From the NCBI GenBank assembly GCA_003956705.1, contig QZCP01000195.1:17047-81046 (forward strand): a stretch of 64,000 nt of DNA, given 5' to 3'. A program made the position numbers and the translations under genes. The stretch comes from Brevipalpus yothersi. Lineage: Eukaryota; Arthropoda; Arachnida; Trombidiformes; Tenuipalpidae. Positions 51,990 to 62,523 of the stretch are shown piece by piece. Numbering within the stretch: the stretch's first letter is position 1; every line of letters starts with the position of its first letter. The notes under the pieces were generated by a model that saw only the letters and a list, made by a program, of their open reading frames with translations, did no database searches and was not told the origin of the DNA.

Positions 51990-52446
51990 TAACACTGTTG
52001 AAAATTGTCCGAAATTTGGCCTTTTGTACTTTATCTCTTTGAAACTTTTGTCACAAAAATACCGGAAATCAATTGAGGTTTTAATAATAATAATAGTAAT
52101 AATAAGTGAATAAATTTTTACGATAAATTGACCGGTAGCAATGAATCTTATTTCAGTCCATCTGATTTTTTAACTGGAAAATGAGTAAAATTTTCTGATC
52201 ACAGTCTTCTCTCTGATCATTCATCTGTCTTAATCGCAGTATTCGAAGGCTAATTGCATTTTTCCCGCCTCTTATGTTAGTTGAAAAGAGTATCTCAATA
52301 TTAAATTACATTGTTAGGGATGCTGTATGCAACAATATGATCAAAAAGGATCGGATTTTTTGCATAAATTTGTTACCGTTTGTGTTCTCCTTACTTTACC
52401 CTAGACTCGAATCTGCTTGCATACTGTTTTAAATGTGTACTTAATA
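51990..52446. other. Spacer downstream of separase
   Basis: 457 bp AT-rich with AATAAT repeats near 52083-52105 that may act in 3' end formation. No gene. Confidence 0.5.
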
Positions 52447-53364
52447 ATGGCTGAAGGTGGAGCCGACTTGAATAAGGATCCGACCAGTGGTCAAGCTAGT
52501 GTACCTAAGGCTAAAAGTAAAGAAAAAGCTTGGTGGCAATTTTGGAAAAGCGACAAAGAAGAGCCAGTGCAATCAGATGAACCACTGGAATTGCCAACAA
52601 TACAAGGGGTCTCAGCTTCTCCTGGCTCTCCTCGTCCAACTACTCCTCAAGGAGCCCCTAGCCCTGGAAGTCCTTTAGGATCTCTAGGATCTCCTGGAGG
52701 AATAGCCGCTGCTTTGGATGATATTGAAATGCCCCCAATAGACGAAGTAGAGGTGTATCTCGCATATCTCATCTTTATGATCCTTTTTCTAATATTTATA
52801 GCTTTTACACAACTTTTGGGCACCTATAAAGCATACGTAAAATATGGTCGATTACTTGCTGGCTCAATGTTAATTTACACAAAGCCACCTCCAAATAGGC
52901 TGAATTCCTTTTGGGTTATTCTTAAAGAAGTGTATAGGCCACCTGTTCAAGATGAGATTGGCAACTGGAGAAGTAGAACGGATACGGAAACCGCTCAATT
53001 TACTAGGCCCCTATCAGCTATACGACACATGGGCTTAATAATCAGCGATCTGGCCATTGCCACCCATAAGACTATCAGAGCTGTGTGGGGTATGATTCTG
53101 CATGTGTTCTGTCATTGTTTCCTTGGAACAGAAGAGTATGAGTACAAGGACAATACTATGGAGCTACCGGAGTGGGTCCATTATTTTGTGTCCGGACCAT
53201 TGATTGTCAGTGGTTTCGCCTACTATCAAGATCAATCCAACAAAACGACCATTCTCTCAGCTTTTCGTGGATTAACGTTAGCATTTCTGCTAGTAGTTTG
53301 GGAAGGTATGAATATTTACTATGAATTCCGATGGGTATTTGCGGTTGCCTTCAAAAAGTGGTGA
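52447..53364 (+). CDS. Unrecognised multi-pass membrane protein with WWQFWK and proline-rich N-terminus
   Basis: Single exon, 305 aa from ATG 52447 (the frame stays open a little further upstream without ATG). The cytoplasmic-looking N-terminus has AWWQFWKSDKEE (28-39) and a Pro/Ser/Gly-rich stretch with repeated SPG and SPGSP units (59-84). Hydrophobic segments lie at about 102-125, 213-227, 243-260 and 272-300. Between the first two is a conserved-looking soluble loop with KEVYRPPVQDEIGNWRSR. The even codon use and the clear topology argue for a real gene. I do not recognise a family and assign no function. Confidence 0.8.
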   Translation: MAEGGADLNKDPTSGQASVPKAKSKEKAWWQFWKSDKEEPVQSDEPLELPTIQGVSASPGSPRPTTPQGAPSPGSPLGSLGSPGGIAAALDDIEMPPIDEVEVYLAYLIFMILFLIFIAFTQLLGTYKAYVKYGRLLAGSMLIYTKPPPNRLNSFWVILKEVYRPPVQDEIGNWRSRTDTETAQFTRPLSAIRHMGLIISDLAIATHKTIRAVWGMILHVFCHCFLGTEEYEYKDNTMELPEWVHYFVSGPLIVSGFAYYQDQSNKTTILSAFRGLTLAFLLVVWEGMNIYYEFRWVFAVAFKKW

Positions 53365-54426
53365 AAACGGTATTCAAATATACAAAATTGAGCAACACTA
53401 GTGGATATACACATGCCAATATCCAGATGGCAACGAGTTAATTTTTGACAGGTCCATAAAAGTATCTCGAGATTTTCTCTGTAGCTGAATAATCGAAAGG
53501 CAACGATTATCGTTGGTATAATGTCAGGAATGAGTTCATTCGATCATTCAATTATTCAAACATTTTTTGTATAATTTCAAGCTTAATTTTTGTCATTACT
53601 ATTCTATTGATTGTAAACTACATAACCATGATTTACCTTAATTTTCGACGATTTATTGTGAACTTGAAACTCTAACTCTGAATATCTAATTTCTCAGACA
53701 AACTGACCCATGTCATCATGATCGTGAACTTTGTTCAATCAATTAGTTATGAAGACTGAAAAATTTTTAAATTTTTCAACTATTGACAGATGTAATGGAT
53801 AGAAATATCCATCATGTTTTCAATTGACATTTATCTACTCATTTAAGAAACGTGATGCTGATTGTTTAAGTGGTCCGAATCTCACTTATCTATTTATCTA
53901 TCGATTTGCATCTTGTTTGTTACTAATTAGTCTGATTCAGACTGACTCGAAGTGAGCACTCCATCCATTCTGTCAATTAGAGCTAAAATGAGCTCGATTC
54001 TGTTCTGGTATCTTGTTAATTAGATGATTGCATGCATGGCCCATCGTTTTCGATTGAGTCAGAATGTGTGCTGAGAAGAAATGGAATAGATATATTTTCA
54101 TATAGAATTTTCACAGTTCATTGAATGTCTTCTTACACTTTTGAACCAAACATACATTACCGTTTTGCGGGAAAAGTCCAAACCACGAGTGAGAAAGATT
54201 GGATTATTCAATTAGTATTCATATTCAATATCTCACATTCTCCCTCTTTTGATTCTTTCGAAAAATTCAAACATATATATATATTGATGAAAGGTTGGTC
54301 AAAAATCATTCTCAGCTCAGCAGCCCAACAGCTCAACTTCAAATACAACATCTCAACAAAGCTTGAAATTTGCTGTTTTCTTTCGTTTCTTTCGGAAATT
54401 CCTCTACTTCGCCAACCTCACTCAAA
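53365..54426. other. Intergenic region upstream of the secreted-peptide gene
   Basis: About 1 kb AT-rich, with a TATA-like run at 54274-54284 near its end. No supported ORF. Confidence 0.55.
54274..54284 (+). promoter_or_regulatory. Putative TATA box of the secreted-peptide gene
   Basis: TATATATATAT, followed about 32-38 bp later by TCATTCTCAGC, an initiator-like sequence. This places a start site about 115 bp upstream of the ATG. It could also be a chance AT run. Confidence 0.4.
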
Positions 54427-54773
54427 ATGCGTGTTTCAGTGGTGAGTTACTTTTTCTTCACAAAAATCCATGATTTTTTATCCATTTTACTTTCAAACAG
54501 ATTGTTCTCTTTGCCACTCTTCTCTTGATCAATATGCTGGGAAACATTTCTGCTGACGGTTGGGGACACAGTAAACATCACCATAAACACGGCAAAATTG
54601 CCTACAAAGTTCATGTAAGTTTTTTCAACAAAATTCCAAGACAGTTCCATCAATATTCAACTGCAACTCTTATTTTTCAGATTAAACACGGAGGCTGGGG
54701 AAAACCTGACAAGGGTATGACTAAATTGAAGGATTCTCGTGATAAAACTACTGGATGGGGACATTATCCATGA
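54427..54773 (+). CDS. Small secreted Gly/Trp/His-rich peptide, unrecognised
   Basis: Three exons join at phase 0: 54427-54441, 54501-54614, 54681-54773; 73 aa. Residues 1-23 form a clear signal peptide (MRVSVIVLFATLLLINMLG, then NISA). The mature part starts DGWGHSKHHHKHGK, a His/Lys cluster. It contains three GWG motifs (DGWGH, GGWGK, TGWGH) and no cysteines. Total mature length is about 50 residues and the charge is strongly basic. Features fit a secreted antimicrobial, metal-binding or cuticular/glandular peptide, but nothing identifies which. The compact exons, the TATA-like element and a downstream AATAAA-type signal (54875-54880) support a real, short gene. Confidence 0.72.
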
Positions 54774-55246
54774 TAATTTAGAATCTAGAATCTCTCTCCA
54801 ATTATTATTATTATAGCACAAAAGTTTTGTTGATAAAACTTATTCTAATTAAGGTTATGGTCTCTTTGGGTTAATAAAACAATTTCTTCCACCCCCAAAC
54901 AAAATGTGTGCTACACGAATGCTTATCAATCATCTATTCAATTCAACTTATCTCTCCCTCTCTCTAATGAACTTATAATCGACATAAAAAGTTCATGAAT
55001 TCCGGAAAATCGATGACGCAATAGTTAAGTATTATCAAAGTACGCTTGCGTCAATGTGCACATGGTTTGAAGAACTGTTTTCATTTGTTTTGTTTTATCA
55101 GTTACTGATGAAGTGTTTTGTTTCGATTTCCCTTAATTGAGGCCAGTAAATTGTTGTTCCAATATGTCTTGTGTATAAACAAGATGAAATGAATCCACAA
55201 TCCAATGGTGACTAGAAAATGTGCCGATCAGTTTTGAGGGATCAAT
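54774..55246. other. Spacer before GatA
   Basis: 473 bp. It holds the 3' end of the peptide gene and the GatA 5' flank. No gene. Confidence 0.5.
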
Positions 55247-56982
55247 ATGAATTGCAGGATTGTAGATGTTCATCGGTTAATGGTGAGCGGAAAGTTAAAA
55301 TGTACTGAACTTAGTGAAATGTGTTTGCAGCGAATTCGAGACACTATCAAGCTTAATTGTTATATAACAGTCAATGATCAGAATGCTTTGGAAGCAGCGA
55401 AAAAGTCTGATGATCGATACAAGAACGGTGAGTAGATCAACTTTGCGCGATTCGAATTGGTCTTGTGAGGAATTGTGTTTTGAATATTCCTCTTTTTCTT
55501 TTTTTCGATTTGAAGGAAAAAGTTTAGGTGTTCTAGATGGTATTCCTGTGGCAATTAAGGACAATTTTTCAACTGCCAATATTCGAACTACTTGTGCATC
55601 GAGAATGCTCGAAAATTATGTGCCAACATACAGTGCCACAGTTGTTGATAAGCTTTGTGAACAAAATGGTGCTATTTTGTTGGGAAAAACGAATATGGAC
55701 GAATTTGCAATGGGTTGCAGTAACATAGATTCGTATTTTGGGGCTTGCAAAAATCCATGGAGTCCATCGTTCGGATTCAAAGTGGTACATAAAGATGGCC
55801 GTCCATATGAGATCAAGTCATTCCAAGGAGAACAAAAAGAGAATAATAAGAACGAGGATGATTGGCTGATCAGTGGAGGTTGGTTGACATACAATGACAA
55901 TGTGATAAGTTTGGATATGGCTAATCTTTCACCATCATTCCCCAGGCAGTTCGGGAGGTAGTGCAGTTGCTGTTGCCTCTGGTTCATGTTTTGCTGCTCT
56001 CGGATCAGATACGGGTGGATCAACAAGAAATCCATCATCCCATGTTGGGGTTGTTGGTTTTAAGCCAAGTTATGGTTTACTATCTCGCTATGGACTGATC
56101 CCATTAACTCATTCGATGGATACGCCTAGTATTATCGCAAGATCAGTGGAAGATATAAGTGTTGTTTTCCACTCGATAAGGGGACATGATTTACGAGATT
56201 CGACGTCAGTAAAGGAAGAGATCAAAGTTCCTATTAAAGAATGTCGTCTTGAGAATATTAAGATTGGGATACCTCAAGAATATGAAAGTGATGCGATGGC
56301 TGATGAGATCAAATTGGCTTGGAATCAAATCGCAGATTTACTTGCCAACAGAGGTGCTAAAGTTAATCAAGTCTCTCTGCCTCATACACCATACTCATCG
56401 AGTTGTTACTTGGTGATAAATTGCAGTGAAGTAGCTTCAAACCTTGCTTGTTATGATGGTATAGAGTATGGATATCGAGCACAATCTGTTCCTGGTGACT
56501 CATTTGAAGATTTAATCACTAGATCTAGGCATCAAGGTTTCGGAAATCTAGTCAAGAGTCGTATCTTGAGTGGCAACTTTTTTCTACTTCAAGAAAATTA
56601 TGAGAAATTCTTCCTGAAAGCGCTCAAGATAAGGCGCCTAGTTTGCGAAGATTTTGATTTTGTGTTCAACGGAGAAGATCGAGTAGATTTTCTACTAACT
56701 CCTGTAACTCCGCATCCTGCCTATCGAATTTCTGAATGGAATAATCGTAACGCTATTGATGATTCTCAAGATGAGGATTTTTGTACACAGCCATCTAATT
56801 TAGCTGGACTTCCAGCCATCACTCTGCCATGCAAAATAACTAAAGATGGCCGTCCAATTGGGTTGCAACTTATTGGGCCAAAATATAGCGATTATTTTCT
56901 ATTATCTCTAGCCAACGTATTAGAAAAACTAGTTGAATTTCCTTCTCTTATTTATGATGGTGATGAGAAGAAGCTTCCATAG
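55247..56982 (+). CDS. QRSL1: Glutamyl-tRNA(Gln) amidotransferase subunit A, mitochondrial (GatA/QRSL1)
   Basis: Amidase subunit of GatCAB, which converts Glu-tRNA(Gln) to Gln-tRNA(Gln) in mitochondria. Exons 55247-55427, 55516-55878, 55946-56982; 526 aa. The Ser-cisSer-Lys triad of the amidase signature family is intact: Lys75 (VAIKDNF), Ser183 (GGSSGGS, joined across the second splice) and Ser207 ([11 protein letters not shown]). Spacing between the two serines is 24, as in bacterial GatA. An insertion between Lys75 and Ser183, with [14 protein letters not shown], resembles the one in animal QRSL1. The C-terminal [18 protein letters not shown] and [11 protein letters not shown] segments match. 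No strong presequence is visible at the chosen start. Confidence 0.96.
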
Positions 56983-57588
56983 GTCCATGCACTTTCTAAG
57001 CTTTGAAAGATGCGGTCAAGTCATGGAAATTTTTTCTCAAAGAAATTGACATAAAAAAAGTTATCATATAGTCGTAGAGTAATAAGTACTCTCAGCTTTG
57101 TACATAATCAACATCAATGGTAAAGAAAAGTTGAAAACTTTTATCTTTTCATTTCATCATTATGGTAGCTTACTTTTGCTAATGGAAATCGCGATTTTTC
57201 CAGAATTCCTCATCTTTTCATCGTATTGATACCCTAATAAGTCTAACATCACCTCGTTTGTGATCATAGAAGTATCAAATATTCTTGTCGAGTCGCCTCA
57301 CAATGAAGAGAGACAATTCTCGTTGATGAGATTCACTTCCAGGAATATTAGCACATCTAAGTGTTACTAATTGATTTGGGCTAGATCAGGGTTACCGTGA
57401 GCCATTCCGAATGGTAGCTTGCTATCAGACTAGACGTTTAGTTTTTCGCTTCATGATGAAAAAATCCTCTATGAAAGAATAAATTGGTGAATTCTGTTCA
57501 CTGTGCACTCAGCAGAAGGTTGATAGGTGATCAAGATAACTTAGTGATGAGATTTTTGAAGTTTTTATGATTTTCTCCTCCTTGAATA
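56983..57588. other. Spacer between GatA and the Cys-loop receptor
   Basis: 606 bp AT-rich. No ORF or element stands out. Confidence 0.5.
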
Positions 57589-59285
57589 ATGAAATTCTTA
57601 CCGATGCTCAAGACTCATATTATTTGGCTAGTTTTTTTTATTGTTCTATCTTACTCGCCCTCTCATCAAGCTGGATCTCTTGATTCGATCATTCCAGTAG
57701 GATACAATCGATTTGAGCCTCCACACCATAAAGGTAGTCCAGTGAATGTGTCAATTAAAATTTTTGTTGTCCGAATTCTCAACGTTGATGAAGTAGAGCA
57801 AGTAAGTTTTCATCTTGGAATGGAATTTATAGAAAATTCTTGTGATTCATCACATTCCATCCATCTGAAAATCTTTCGTCGATATTTTGATCATGAGTTT
57901 CTGTATTCACTTTCTCTCTAGTCGTTTACAGTTGACATGTTGTACCATCAATTCTGGAAAGATCATCGGTTAAATTTGAGCTTACCGGATGCCTTTGAGT
58001 CGACAGTGCTCGATTCATCATGGCAATCTAAGTTATGGATTCCAGATACATATTTCAGCAACGCTCTTTCGGGATCTATACTGACGCTCATTAGGCCGAT
58101 AATGTATTTAGAAATCACAAATTCAACTGAACTATCAATGTTCAGCCGATTATCTGTCAAATTTACCTGTGATATGAACCTTTTCGCTTATCCTCAAGAC
58201 ATTCAAGAATGTTACATCGATATTGTCAGTTGTGAGTATGCTGTGGGTATTTCACTGTGACTAATTTGATATCACCTTGTTTTCATTGCTTCCAGAAGAA
58301 TTTCCACTGATCATGGCGTTGAATATTTTTACTATGATTTCCTCACTTTTCTTCTCTCTTTGCCTCTCCAGTAGCTCACAATACCCAGAATGTCATTCTC
58401 CGGTGGGAAAGCTTCGATCTTTTACCATCTAATTACTGCCCGAGATTTTTTATTCGAAATCATACATACGTACAATGGATCGAGCAGACAAGTACTGGGA
58501 ATTTTTCATGTCTTCGAGCAGGAATACGATTATTTCGTCGCTTGAGCTATTATGTGCTACGAATTTACGCTCCAAGCTTACTGGTGACCATCACGTCGTT
58601 TGTTGGATTTTGGATTCCAGTTGTAGCATGGCCTGCTAGAGTAAGCCAATGAATGATTAATTTTGTTTTTGAACAATTTGTCAAACGAATTGTTCTTGAT
58701 TCTAGTTGGTTGATTGGTGTGCATTTAAAATTTTTTGTTTTTCTCTTCTCTTCATATTATAGGTCACTGTCGCCGTTACACCGTTATTAACGATGATCAC
58801 CATGCAGACACAAATTAATGCTGAAATTAATGTCTCATATGTAGTGGCATTGCATATGTGGATAATGCTCTGCACTTTCTTCATTTTTGCCACATTAATT
58901 GAGTTTCCAGTTGCTGTTTCGTACGCTTACTTTGCGGAGGAGAGAGCAAATAAGCATAATAGAGATTCATTTTCTGACGTAAGCCTGAAAAAATTATTCC
59001 TCTCACATAGAAAAACATTCTATTTTATGATCTTTTTGTCTTTCCAATTAGATACACATAAAAAAGAGCAAACTGATGTTTGTCAGACGTAAATTAGTCT
59101 ACATTATCGATATGATATTGAATTTCTTTTTCGGACCAATTGACTGGCACAAGGCTCCTCTCACTCGCAATAAGATGGACTACACTTCGAGAATTCTGTT
59201 TCCCAGTCTTTTCGCCTGTTTTGCCTTCGTCTATTTCCTAGTATTTATTCTCCCTCGTTATACATTCACAATTAAAGGCGATTAA
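57589..59285 (+). CDS. Cys-loop ligand-gated channel, predicted anion-selective (pHCl/GluCl/GlyR-type clade)
   Basis: Pentameric receptor subunit. Exons 57589-57801, 57922-58231, 58372-58640, 58763-58978, 59052-59285; 413 aa. Signal peptide about 1-28. The extracellular domain has KLWIPDTYFSNA and the Cys loop C154-C168 with exactly 13 residues between. Before M2 is P262-A263-R264 (WPARVTV), the motif linked to chloride selectivity in animal anion channels. M2 follows (TPLLTMITMQTQ), then M3 and M4 with a short intracellular loop; the protein ends IKGD. In loop C the position of the usual first Cys of the second GlyR/GluCl disulphide is Trp (YVQWIEQTSTGNFSC). The agonist cannot be predicted. 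Best compared with arthropod pHCl-like and orphan chloride channels. Confidence 0.9.
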
Positions 59286-59961
59286 ACATTTTATCCTCGT
59301 CAGCAAACTTTTCTGCTTGCTCAACGTTCCTACTCCGGTAAAATCGGGAAAATATTTCACCTCAAATCAAAAATTTCAATACAATTCAAAATTCCTTGTC
59401 AATGATCAACATTGAGTTTAAAGAAGAAAGAAATCCCTATTCATAATTCTTTTCTCTCTCCCATTTTCCAAATTTTAATTACCCAAAGATGATTATAATT
59501 TAAATTTTAACGATCTATATTTTCTACTTTCCATGGGCGCCTTAATTTTCTAAAGTTTTCATTGGTCACAATCGCCTTTGATTGTTGCGAAAAGAAAATC
59601 ACACCCACACACTCAAAAATACAGCTACCAATCGGAAGCCAATCAGATGGTTAATTAAATTTTCATCCACAAATAAAAATTGATTCCAAATTAAATCGTA
59701 ATCAATTAATTACAATCAAAATGATCAACACACTAGAGAGCGCTTTACTTGTACACTGTATAAAGGCGCCAAATTCTCTTTTGTATTGTGCAAATCAAAG
59801 ACTGTTGAGTCAATACAGTTACAACAACAAGATTAGGAGATGTAAATCATTTTACTTTTTTTAATCTTTGTGGTTACGTTTTAATTGTGTCTTTGTGTGA
59901 TTGTGTGTCATTAGTAAACGTTTGTCTGTTTGTCTGTTCGTGTCATTGTGTATAATTGAAG
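59286..59961. other. Spacer upstream of DNAJC9
   Basis: 676 bp holding the receptor 3' end and the DNAJC9 promoter. A TGTATAAAGGCGCC stretch (59756-59769) could be a TATA-type element. No gene. Confidence 0.5.
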
Positions 59962-60935
59962 ATGTCTCTTTTGGTCGAGTGTGAACGCTTTTTCAAGACC
60001 AAATCATTGTATGATCTGTTTGGTATTGCAAATGATGCGTCTGATGAAGAGATTCGTAAATCATTTCGCCGTTTAAGTTTAAAATATCATCCTGATCGTT
60101 TTCCTGAGGCGAAAGAGGATGAATATAAAGATATTACAGCTCGCTTTCAAACTTTGGCGAGAGTTAATTTTGTGCTCACCGATGAACAGAAGCGAAAATT
60201 GTATGATGAAACTGGATTGGTGGAAGATGATGATGGAACTTTGAAATCGGAAGATGAATGGATGGATTATTGGCGATGCTTGTTTCCGGAGATCACAACG
60301 GAAGACATTGATAGCTATATTGCCAAGTATATTGGATCTGATGAGGAGAAAGAAGATCTCAAGAAAATGTATGTCAAGTATGAAGGTGATCTGGACATTA
60401 TTTATGAGTATATGATTGGTTATGATGAGGATCGTACTCGAAAGATGTTGGATGAAATGTTGGCCGCTAAAGAGATACCACCTTTTGATAATTTTGTCAA
60501 AGAACCTGCCCAAAAGCGAACCAATAGATTGCGAAAGATAACCAGACAAAAAAATGAGTTGAAAAAAATGATGAGCTCAACAAGTGAGGATTCTCAAAAA
60601 TCTTTGGTCGCATCGATACGTAATCGTCGACAAAATTATGACAGTATGGTTGAATCGTTGGAAGCCAAGTATTGTGGAAGCAAAAGTTCGAGTGATACAT
60701 CCCATAAGTCAAAGAAACAGAAAAAAGGGTCCAAGACACAGTCTGAAGAGTCAGGTAGGTTTGCATTCTGTCGAAGATAATTTGATGATCGGCATTATTT
60801 GCATACAATCGAACTAACGTGACATTATTTTCAGTTCCACAGAGGCGAGTTTTTAGAGCTACAGCACGTAAGAGTACTGGAGGAGTTGCACCCAGAAGAA
60901 CGCTTGTCAAGCCATCGAGAGCATCGAAACGTTGA
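59962..60935 (+). CDS. DNAJC9: DNAJC9 histone co-chaperone with a C-terminal histone H3-like tail
   Basis: J-domain protein; DNAJC9 is known in vertebrates as an H3-H4 chaperone that recruits HSP70. Exons 59962-60754 and 60835-60935; 297 aa. Starts MSLLVECERFF, then the J domain (about 14-85) with HPD at 43-45. Next comes EDEWMDYWRCLFPEITTEDI, as in human DNAJC9, and the histone-binding C-terminal region through SMVESLEAKYCGSKSS, which aligns with the human end DNFLAQMEAKYCKSS. Beyond that is a Lys/Ser linker, and the second exon adds VPQRRVFRATARKSTGGVAP and RRTLVKPSRASKR. The part ATARKSTGGVAPRR copies histone H3 residues 6-17 with K14 replaced by Val. If the 80-bp intron is retained the protein ends GRFAFCRR instead. 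The DNAJC9 identity is secure; the H3 likeness is read directly from the sequence. Confidence 0.93.
60861..60896 (+). other. Histone H3 tail mimic coded in the last exon of DNAJC9
   Basis: Codes TARKSTGGVAPR (DNAJC9 residues 274-285), identical to H3 residues 6-17 at 11 of 12 positions. Only H3 K14 is changed (to Val). Lys277 matches H3K9, Ser278 matches S10 and Thr279 matches T11. Confidence 0.88.
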
Positions 60936-61061
60936 AAAATTTGTATTCATTGATGGAAAGTCGTTTTATTAAATCAAAATTTCCGTTATCATTCTCAAAC
61001 ATGAGTGAAAATACTCATTTCTATCTTCTATTCAGAGTTTGACTTTGAAGTGTTGATAATA

Positions 61062-61888
61062 TCAAACTTTACATCGGACCATCCTGTCCAAAATGGTCAA
61101 TATTGTTTGTGCTGCTTTTCTTCTTGCCCTTCCAACATCATCATCCATTCCCCAGCCCGTTAAGACCGTTAATTGAGGTTCGTTTTCTTTTGAAGTTCTC
61201 AGTAATGCGAATGATGTCTCATTTTCTTCCCGATCAACGTACACTATTTTACATGATATACTGGATGCTATTTTATCCAATTCTCTACAATAATCACAAT
61301 AGTCAGCTTCATCATATTGATCAATATCAAATTCGATCATTTGAGCTCTCAATTGTTCGTCATTTTTAAGATTTTCAATGAATTTCAAGGTTTCTTTAAG
61401 TCCATTATCCTCATCTTTCGCTGACTTTCCTCCAAATTTGTCCTTCAACACAAGATAGAAAAACAGATAGAAACGAAAGATTGTTAATATTTCATCTTAT
61501 CTTGATAACTCATATCACTGGTGACTCAGTAAAAAAGTAAACAGAAAAGTATAAAAGAATTTTGATAAGAAAAAAAAAAGATTACCGATTCGTCACGATT
61601 TTCAAGAAGTCCTTCTGTTTGCAAAAAATCTAACATCTGTTGAGCAGCAAGCTTTTTGGCACCCTTCTTTGATCTTCCTTTTCCTCTGACTTCAATATTT
61701 AAATTCTCTAGTCTACAGCATACTGTGAACACTCTATCGTGGGGTGGTCCATCTTCATCATCAGTATCGTAAATTGGTGATGTCCATTTTCTTTTTAAAC
61801 ATGTCTCTTGCAATTTACCCACAGGATTAGACACCAAGCTCATTGAGTTGAAATTTTCAGTCAAACTATTTTCAGCCACCGAAGCCAT
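61062..61888 (-). CDS. TRBP/PACT/Loquacious-like dsRNA-binding protein with two dsRBDs
   Basis: Partner protein of Dicer or PKR-type enzymes in other animals. Exons (complement): 61586-61888 and 61062-61442; 227 aa. The first dsRBD (about 22-93) begins NPVGKLQETCLKRKW and ends with the RNA-contact helix GRSKKGAKKLAAQQMLDFL. It resembles dsRBD2 of TRBP/PACT (NPVG.LQE). After a charged linker, the second domain (about 145-225) with CRELDKIASSISCKIVYVD and GWGMDDDVGRARRKAAQTILTIL resembles the third, protein-binding dsRBD. No dsRBD1 is visible; the protein starts only about 20 residues before the first domain. An unassigned upstream exon is possible but the ATG is in good position. Its stop faces that of DNAJC9 across 126 bp. 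Confidence 0.88.
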
Positions 61889-62523
61889 GATTGTAGATGA
61901 TGATGAAAATTAAGTCACAGATGATCTGATACCAGTGATGATGATGACCGATGATCTACCAAGTTAACTTTTCATCTCTAATTTCATTAATCCTACTCGG
62001 GAACTGGATTCGAATGGAACAAATCGAATTCAACGAAGTCTATAAAAATGAGATAAACAATCAATTTGAAACGATTTGACAACCAACAGAATCAGTGTCA
62101 ATCGCGGTAAGATCAATAAAAAAGCAGTTCAATCGATAACAACACCTCTATGTAATATGATCACCTAAAAAAAGTAGACTCAACTCATCAGATTGATCAC
62201 ACTTAAATGATTGTCAACAAAAATTTTGTCCTTTTAATCATTTTTTTTAAGCTTCCCGGTTTGACTAAAAGTGTTTGTATTTTTTTTTCGCTCACGACTC
62301 TAATGCCATCTGATTAGTTGTAAGGTTTACACTTTTTTCGTTCATTCGATCGAATAGAACTCTCGAACTTTTCTGATAGAACTTTTAGTATTTCGAATAT
62401 AATCCTATTATTCTCTAGACTTTTTGAGATTTGAGTGTGGAGATAGGAACTTTGAAAAGTGGTTATGCTCAAATGAGCGAATATTGTGAAACTTTGTATT
62501 TAGCTCATTTACAACATTAAAAA
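61889..62523. other. Divergent spacer between the dsRBD gene and the chemoreceptor
   Basis: 635 bp AT-rich region holding two divergent 5' flanks. No gene or clear element. Confidence 0.5.
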
